Source: Serripes groenlandicus
Lineage: Eukaryota > Mollusca > Bivalvia > Cardiida > Cardiidae
DNA length: 64,000 bases
Assembly (NCBI GenBank): GCA_031761405.1
Contig: JASEVX010000001.1
Coordinates: 117,404,609 to 117,468,608 of the forward strand
Reading direction: 5' to 3'
The translations under genes and the position numbers were made by a program. Shown here one piece after another: positions 57,325 to 64,000 of this stretch. The notes below the pieces were generated by a model. The model was given only the letters and a program-made list of their open reading frames with translations, was not told the origin of the DNA and did not search any database. How positions within the stretch are numbered: the stretch's first letter is position 1; every line of letters begins with the position of its first letter.

Positions 57325-58933
57325 AAATACAAGAGAATGTTTATGCAACGCATCAATGTCGCCGGAAATCCATACTGCAGTTATGCATAACACTTACATT
57401 ATAGTAGTTGAAAATACAGTTATCAACTGAGGGGCGTATTGGAACTTCAGGGGTGGGGTCAAGTGAAAATGCATCATAACTTGATTTTTTCTTGTCAACG
57501 AAGTGAATGTCCTTCATTGAAATATAATTTAAGCCTTTCATTATTTATGACCAATCTCCATTCTAAGGTAGGTTGACCATACACACAGCCAACTAATTAT
57601 TGATCATAAACAGTAATGGAAATGAGTAATTTTGTCAATCATTAGTCTTAGTATGTTTACAGTGCTTTAATTAATGAATAATTATAAGATTTGTGAATTC
57701 GACTTACACTTTTCAAGATGTTTGTCAGAATATTAGAATTTTATTATTTGTCAATAAACAACAAAACAGACACTTTATGATTTGCATGCAATAGCACGTC
57801 ATTTTACCTTTCCCCTACTAAAGTCAACATTGGACACCTTTGCAGCAATCTACTTTTAAAACAATTAAAACATGGTTAAATGGCTGAAGACACGACTTTT
57901 CTCTTTTTGATATTAGCTTGGCATCCTAATTATATCATACTTTGACAAATGTAAAAATGTAGTCCAATTTACAAAGTAGACCACCCTCGAAATATAATAT
58001 CAGCTAAACAGTTAAATTTCATTAAAATTGTTGTATAATTTCAAACTTAATTTCGAACATAAACTGAACCCTACAGCATGTTAATTTATTGTAATTCTTT
58101 CCCTCCTTTTTTATAATGGAAAAAACAAACTACTCATGTTTTAAAATTATATTATGATGAGCGCCCTTATGTCAATGAGGCATAACAATATGCAGAGCGC
58201 AAGCAAAATGCCTGTAGGGAATCTAATTAAACATTTAAAAGTGTCAAGGACGAAACAGTTGTGTACGAAAGACCCGATTCGTGAACCATACTTCTTCGCA
58301 GAATTGTCGTTCTTTACACTCTCTTTATAGGTAGAGAGTGTTCATTCAGAGTCATATTTCTATTAAAACCAGTTTCATCTAAGTTTGTTCTTTTTTACAT
58401 TTGTTTCGAACCAAATAAACATCTTAAATCACCTATAATTAACTATTTGTAAGTCAGTGTAAAGAACGGCTCTCTGCAAAGGAGATTGAATTACGCGGTC
58501 GGTATTCGCTAGTCATGTGATCAACAGTTTTAGCTTAGAAACAGTTCATATTTTAGATATATATGGATAAACATTATTAAATGAATTCATTACAAATCAA
58601 GACATCTCTTTGAACATGAAAATAACATTCAGTGAGTTAAAATTACTGTTTAAAGGAGAATTCGGCGTGATTTTATCTCGATATTGGCACATTACAGTCT
58701 ACTGCAAGTCTAATAAGGACTCATTTGTCTTCGTAAATAAAAACAAAAACAAAATGCGAGTCAAAATAAAGAAACTGCAATTACTTAAAACATCGGAATA
58801 TTTATTTAGTTTTAGATGTGTCATAACTAAGTGTTTTTAACCAACGCAATTGTAATATGTTCAAGACATGTAAATTTGATTTTTTCTAATAATAATTCGT
58901 CCCTCTCTCTCCTCCTCTCGTTCCCTCTCTCTC
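57325..58933 (-). repeat. 1.4-1.6-kb interspersed repeat, inverted copy
   Basis: Inverse complement of 30015-31425, with about 150 extra bases in the middle (58510-58730). It runs into a TCTC-rich stretch and then the assembly gap, so its full end is not visible. Confidence 0.85.
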
Positions 58934-59133
58934 NNNNNNNNNNNNNNNNNNNNNNNNNNNNNNNNNNNNNNNNNNNNNNNNNNNNNNNNNNNNNNNNNNN
59001 NNNNNNNNNNNNNNNNNNNNNNNNNNNNNNNNNNNNNNNNNNNNNNNNNNNNNNNNNNNNNNNNNNNNNNNNNNNNNNNNNNNNNNNNNNNNNNNNNNNN
59101 NNNNNNNNNNNNNNNNNNNNNNNNNNNNNNNNN
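58934..59133. other. Assembly gap of 200 N
   Basis: Exactly 200 undetermined bases, preceded by a CTCTCTCC/TCTCTC microsatellite. The round size suggests a placeholder, so the true length is unknown. Reading frames across it are meaningless. Confidence 0.98.
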
Positions 59134-60170
59134 ACCACTATATGCTCTGAACTGTTCAACGTGGCATAAAATCAAACAAACACACAAATATCTACAGTTG
59201 TACGTGGCCTTACGTGTCAATGAGTATACCATTGCAGGGAAAGGTTCAATAGAAGTGTATTTATTTCATTTACAGTAATTTAATGGAAAGAAGCCCTTCG
59301 GAAACACTTTTTTATACCACATGTCTCTTATAGGATTGTCAATATACATCAAGTTTATATTTACAAAACATGTCGCAAGACAATACAGGGTTCATCACAC
59401 TAATAACCTAAATTCATGTTCTCTGCATGCCTTGTTTGTAAACATAAACTAAGGAGGATGTTCGACAAATAAGGAATAACTAATCATGCATAAAGATTCA
59501 ATGTTTTAAGGTTGAACGTATCTATTATTCCGCGGCATGTACATGTACGTTATATTCAAACCCATCCAGAACTAGTTGCATCCATATGCATTTAAGATGT
59601 ATTACTTGATAGGCCATATATTTGTCCCAAATGAGTATATGTGTTCATTGAGGGACTCCATTAAAACACCTATACCTTGTACGAGGGTATATTATATTTT
59701 CTCCTTTCAGATGTTGAGTGTTTAGTGAAGAAGCTTTCATCAATTAGCTTAACAAAGAGAAAGAAAAACATGTCCGTCTTTTAAATCCACAATAGTGTTG
59801 ATTCTGAGCTAGCCCTGCTTAGATATTGAAGCTTCTCATAATATTTCAGCAGTTTCTGAGTAAATTGAGACGATATACATACGCACGTACGGACATTTAA
59901 GACTTTTTCTTTTGTTTCCTAAGTGGTCATTATTTTGTTGGAAATCAATAAACATACTACCTAAGGAATTAAACGTATAGATGTACGTCATTCCATCTTT
60001 CCGTCCAGCTACCCATTCTTGTCCGGATCATATCTCCTATACCATACCATACCAGTTATAGTTATGTGTATCTTTAGAGGACAGGCAGTGCGTACTAAAA
60101 GTGACCTTCAACTCTGACATTATATACAGAAAACAAATTGTCCGGGCCATATATCCCCTGGTATCATACC
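59134..60170. other. AT-rich stretch without recognised features
   Basis: Nothing I can assign. Scattered short direct repeats only. Confidence 0.4.
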
Positions 60171-60171
60171 T

Positions 60172-60440
60172 GACCGCCTCTGTGGTTTAGTGGTAGAACG
60201 TCCGCATCGGGTGCGGGAGTTCGCGGGTTCGATCCACTGCTGGGTCATACCATATACTTTAAAAGGCTAGTTATTGAAGCCCTCCTTGGCGCTTAGGCTT
60301 GTTGGGTTAGCATAACGACTGAATGGCTGGTGTCAGGATAAATGGACCAGTAGTACTGGTAACTTACCATGAAAACTCCTTGATATAACTGAATAATTGT
60401 TGAAAGCGGTGTAATACGCCACCAATCAATCAATCATACA
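60172..60440 (+). mobile_element. Pro-tRNA-like SINE, near full length
   Basis: The head GCCTCTGTGGTTTAGTGGTA, CCGCATCGGGTGCGG (anticodon-like CGG) and CGGGTTCGATCCACTGCTGG gives recognisable Pol III boxes. The body carries TAGTACTGGTAACTTACC and the tail GATATAACTGAATAATTGTT then GAAAGCGGTGTAATACGCC, ending in an AATCAATCAATCA run. The tail matches the other SINE families here. Confidence 0.88.
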
Positions 60441-60444
60441 TGGT

Positions 60445-61130
60445 TTGACAACTTTCGGTAAGTAGATGCATATAATTGCCCGGTGAGTCACGTACCAATA
60501 TTGGGTCACTATGACCTTAACCTTGGCCTCTGTCTCCATTTAAAGAAAACAACTTATCCTATTGCACACATAGATACCACATTTGCTATGAAACTGCATC
60601 TTTTGAAGTAAAAGCGTCATTTAAAGAAAAAGCTTGTCAATGACACATCTCCTGTGCTTTAGCACTTAGACGTATCACATTTTGTATACATGTGCATCTT
60701 GGTAAGACCACATTACAAAGGTGGCTCGCTGTGACCTCTTACCAACATTATGAATATGCATCCTAATCGTGTCACTGTGACCAACCTAGACCCCTTTTAA
60801 AAAGGAATTGTCGATGCCATTTCTCCTATAATATCGAACTGGGAGTTGCCAAATTTGGCATGGACATGCATCTTTTGATGAGGATGTGTCCTGAACTGAA
60901 TATACGTAATTGTGACATGATTTTTTACAAGATTTAAAGAAAAAACTTGTATTGACCATACTTCCTTCGCTTTTAATGGAAAGGTTACCACATGTACTGC
61001 ACACATGCATCTTGGTATGAGGGTTATCAAAATAACATTACCGTTGACACCACTTGGAATAAAATCCTGTATTGGCTCATTTTCCTGCCCTAAGCATACG
61101 TCTTGGGAAGAGGGTGGGTCATGCACTAGA
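60445..61130 (-). repeat. Diverged long repeat with ~200-bp units
   Basis: Words such as GGTCACTATGACCTTAACCT, CATCTTTTGAAGTAAAAG, CACATCTCCTGTGCTTTAGC, CATGTGCATCTTGGTAAG and GTGTCACTGTGACC recur in order two to three times. It recalls bivalve intergenic repeats. The minus-strand open frames are repeat-derived. Confidence 0.6.
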
Positions 61131-62995
61131 ATAAGTTCTGGTTTAGTGACATTGTGTTGTGTCCTAAAGAAGAACCCATGACACAGCCTTTCCGCGGTTT
61201 GGGGACTATGGATTGTCTACATTTCGTTTTTCTTATTTAAACCTTTCGACCATTTACATACCGCCATCTCGTGATCAGCCACAGTTATTCTCAGCAAATC
61301 GCATGCCTTCAGTAAACGTGTTGAATTTGATTGATGTCTGTGTCTGTTTTAATCGTTAGCACTTTGGAGAGATTGAACTGGTTAATATATTTTAATATGG
61401 TTTTAAGTGAATCTTTAGTATTGGTATATGATTAGCGTACTAAAAAAGCAATGAACGAGCAATATTTAGTATGAAAATTCGGTGGTGACTTCAGAGTTGA
61501 GGGTTAAAAACTCAATTCGCGTTATTATCCATTGTTAAGTGTGCAGTATGAATTTAAAAGTCTGATATCAGAATTGTGAAATATGAAGTACGCAATGTAA
61601 ACTGTGAAGAATCTTTTTTTTATGATGAAGCGTATTATCTATGGTGGAATCATAAGTGAAATATATAAACTGCTTATTAGATCTAGGAATCCCTACCGGG
61701 CTTTCGCAATTGCATGCTCGAAGTGTATACTGAATAAGTGGACTCACGGATATGGCTTAATACATTTGAGTTTAACAGAAGAACACATATTTAACAACGT
61801 GAATCAAGCATCCGCCTACTCATCGAAGAAGGACAACTTACTTTCATGCAATCAGTTAACGTTAATAGATTACCATGGGGGAACAAACTGATACCGAGTT
61901 TAATCATGACAAGGCATTATCGAATTTCTAACATAAAGTACGCCCATAATTGTTATCTTTGTGCTATTAAAATAAGTTGTAGTCATGATAAAGATATTAC
62001 ATATTTAGAAATATCGTAAGGTATAATTACTTTCCTGTAGGCTAACACAGTGAATAGTCTATTTCAAATTGCTGAAAGTTGAAGTATGATCAATAATGTT
62101 GTATGATAGTGTATTCTATACACGATCTAAAGTTTTCTATTAACATAGTATTGTTTGTTAGAAGTTCAATGCCAAAATTTAAAAAGTATTTTCTGAGAAA
62201 CCACCCTACTCTGATGTGTATTGTGAGCTAGTCATAATCGTACAGACACAGAAAGGAGTGTGCATATGCCGCTTTTAAATTGCAATTCTTCATGAAACAA
62301 ATATTCAAGTCCACAGAGAATTTTAAGACTGACACGTTGATTTCCTTGTTTACACTTGATATAATGTAATTAAGAGTACACTACACATTGCGACTGAAAA
62401 TTGTGTAAACTTATTCATACTGCACTAAAAGACTCGATATAGTATACATATTGTCACAGTACAAATTAGACAGAATATAGTGTAAAGATAGTGTAAATTT
62501 GGTCACGATTCAAGCTAAGACCGGATATATAGTATGCATATGGTAAATCAAATCATATCCCGATTTTAGTCAATTCTAAGAAATAAACAAACACATCGAT
62601 TTCTTGACTGAACCGTAGTTTAATAAATCAGAACAATAAATCCGAAAATAATGCTGATTGCATCATTCAACGTTAAATTCTAGATGAATGTGTCCGTGCA
62701 GTTACTTTACAATCCCAATTCCTCTAAAGCTGTAACTATTTTACAGGATGTCATTTGCCACCCAAATTGTCGTGTTCTTATTTCATTCACTGTCATGATT
62801 CAGTTGATTGACTAAAGCTTCGTTTATCAATGAGCTTTCCAGCCCCAGAGATCACTGTGAAATAGAGGAAGAGAATGATAAATTGCTTTCATTTACGTCC
62901 TACTTTAACTCTACACGAGTTGATCATGACCAATAAGAGGTTAACTTCTTACCCTGGCGTGTAATAGGTCAATTGTCCCCTGGCTTGTCTTCATT
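61130..62995. other. AT-rich stretch without recognised features
   Basis: A 95-codon plus-strand frame (61604-61891) has no motif or exon boundary support. I see nothing else. Confidence 0.4.
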
Positions 62996-63195
62996 CATTT
63001 CCCACAAACCGACGCTTGTTCATGCCTCTGCAGACGATGAATTTTAAAAACCTTATGTCAAAAGGTTAGTCTTTACCTTTTGCCACAAATGTTTTCACTT
63101 TAATATTCAATAATTGTTCTTTTATTTATAAAGAGTTTCATATTTTGTATTTAAAGTCGTCTGCTCCAGATGTGTTGTATGTGGGAAACGGTTAC
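62996..63195 (+). mobile_element. MITE, CCCTTTCCCTC family (diverged)
   Basis: TTTCCCACAAACCGACGC at the left and TATGTGGGAAACGGTTAC at the right, with CTCTGCAGACGATGAATTTT and AGTCGTCTGCTCCAGATGTG as inner arms. Confidence 0.75.
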
Positions 63196-63284
63196 ATTGA
63201 TGTAACATGTCAGGTTCAGACATGTCAGGTTCAGATATTTACTACGAGTTCATGAAATCGTTTCAATTGAAACAATTTGAGTAA

Positions 63285-64000
63285 ACAAGAGGCCCAAGAG
63301 GGCCAGTATCACTTCACGGCCATAAGCCAAAAGTCAAATCTCCAAACAGCCCTGCGCCGTAGTGTCCATGTATTTTACCAACCATCATGGCTTAAAGGAA
63401 TCATGTAGAGTGTCACCCAAGGAATGTTTCTGCAAAATTATTTGAAAATCGGCCCGACACTTTCGGAGAAGAGGATATTTTAAGTTTTCACTATAACCAT
63501 ATAAGGCAAAATAGCCCAACCCACTGGCGGCCATATTTTTCAACCAATCAACATGGCTTGAAGGAATCACGAGAAGTTTGGTCTTTAGCCATATAAGGCA
63601 AAATAGCCCCGCCCTCTAGCGACCATGTTTTTCGACAAATCAACATGGCTTGAAGGAATCCGATAGAGGGTCACCCAATGAACATTTCTACAAAATTATT
63701 TGAAAATCGGCTTAACACTTTCGGAGAAGAAGATTTTTTAAGTTTTCATTATAGCTATATAAGGCAAAACAAAGGAACATTTCTACAAAATTATTTGAAA
63801 ATTGGCCTGACACTTTCGGAGAAAAAGATTGTTTAAGTTTTTACTATTTTTTTCTTTTCTTTTGGTTGGCATGGAAACTGAATTTTGGATGGATTAAAGA
63901 ATTTTGAAGGAATTTAAGAGAAGACATTGAGAGGATGCTTCCTATGAAGTTTCGAGTGGTTAGGGAGAAGAAGTCGTTTAAAGAAAAAAGTTAACGCACA
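63285..64000 (+). repeat. AACAAGAGGCCC-type long repeat, runs off the window
   Basis: Begins AACAAGAGGCCCAAGAGGGC, containing a GGCCC/GGGCC mini-hairpin, then units of ~165 bp or deleted forms keyed by ATCA(A)CATGGCTTGAAGGAAT, CAAAATTATTTGAAAAT(C/T)GG and ATATAAGGCAAAATAGCCC. Same family as 31440 in the opposite sense. Confidence 0.85.

Noticed and set aside
58827..59232. Open frames spanning the N run
   Set aside because: They exist only because the gap contains no stop codons.
60172..60250. Functional Pro-tRNA gene
   Set aside because: The head has good A and B boxes and a CGG loop, but the acceptor ends do not pair and it continues into a SINE body and tail.
61604..61891. 95-codon plus-strand frame as a gene
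   Set aside because: Low-complexity AT-rich composition, no motif, no splice or poly(A) context.

Overview
The window looks like AT-rich, repeat-dense DNA from a mollusc, most likely a bivalve. That inference rests on three things: introns of one to twelve kilobases with canonical GT/AG junctions, tRNA-headed SINEs that share a 3' tail, and repeat types I associate with bivalve genomes (units beginning AACAAGAGGCCC..., short palindromic MITEs, LINEs carrying a 2A-like NPG motif). There is no bacterial-style gene organisation. A run of exactly 200 N at 58934-59133 marks an assembly gap.

The only gene I can support is a rhodopsin-family (class A) peptide-type GPCR on the minus strand. It is spread over at least 36.5 kb (about 40110 down to 3698, possibly to 3559). 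Seven exons join in frame with matching intron phases: N-terminus plus start of TM1 (39637-40110), TM1-TM2 (26897-27018), end of TM2-TM3 (21911-22032), DRY region-TM4 (10590-10713), ECL2-TM5 (9039-9250), ICL3 (7234-7306), TM6-TM7 (3698-3882). An eighth short tail exon (3559-3604) is tentative. The 5' end of the gene was not found; it may lie anywhere above 40110.

Everything else is mobile or repeated DNA, much of it inside the GPCR introns. 1-3.5 kb: probable 3' flank with repeat fragments. 3.9-10.5 kb: MITEs and tRNA-like SINE relics. 10.7-21.9 kb: a SINE with clear target duplications, a 38-copy 47-bp minisatellite born inside a SINE, two 254-bp MITEs, and a decayed copy of a multi-copy protein gene split by another SINE. 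22.0-26.9 kb: a terminal-inverted-repeat element carrying a PIF1-like helicase P-loop fragment. 27-39.6 kb: long repeats and two minisatellites. 41.7-44.6 kb: a decayed Jockey/CR1-type LINE with endonuclease, reverse transcriptase and a 2A-like motif, itself interrupted by a MITE. 46-52 kb: degenerate tandem repeats and MITEs. 55.9-57.2 kb: a second, different decayed LINE. 57.3-58.9 kb: an inverted copy of a repeat also present at 30.0-31.4 kb. 59.1-64 kb: a Pro-tRNA-like SINE and long diverged repeats.

I found no intact second protein-coding gene, no functional tRNA or rRNA, and no CRISPR. The most unusual items are the helicase-fragment element at 22.2-22.7 kb, the SINE-derived minisatellite, and the SINE families with different heads but one tail.
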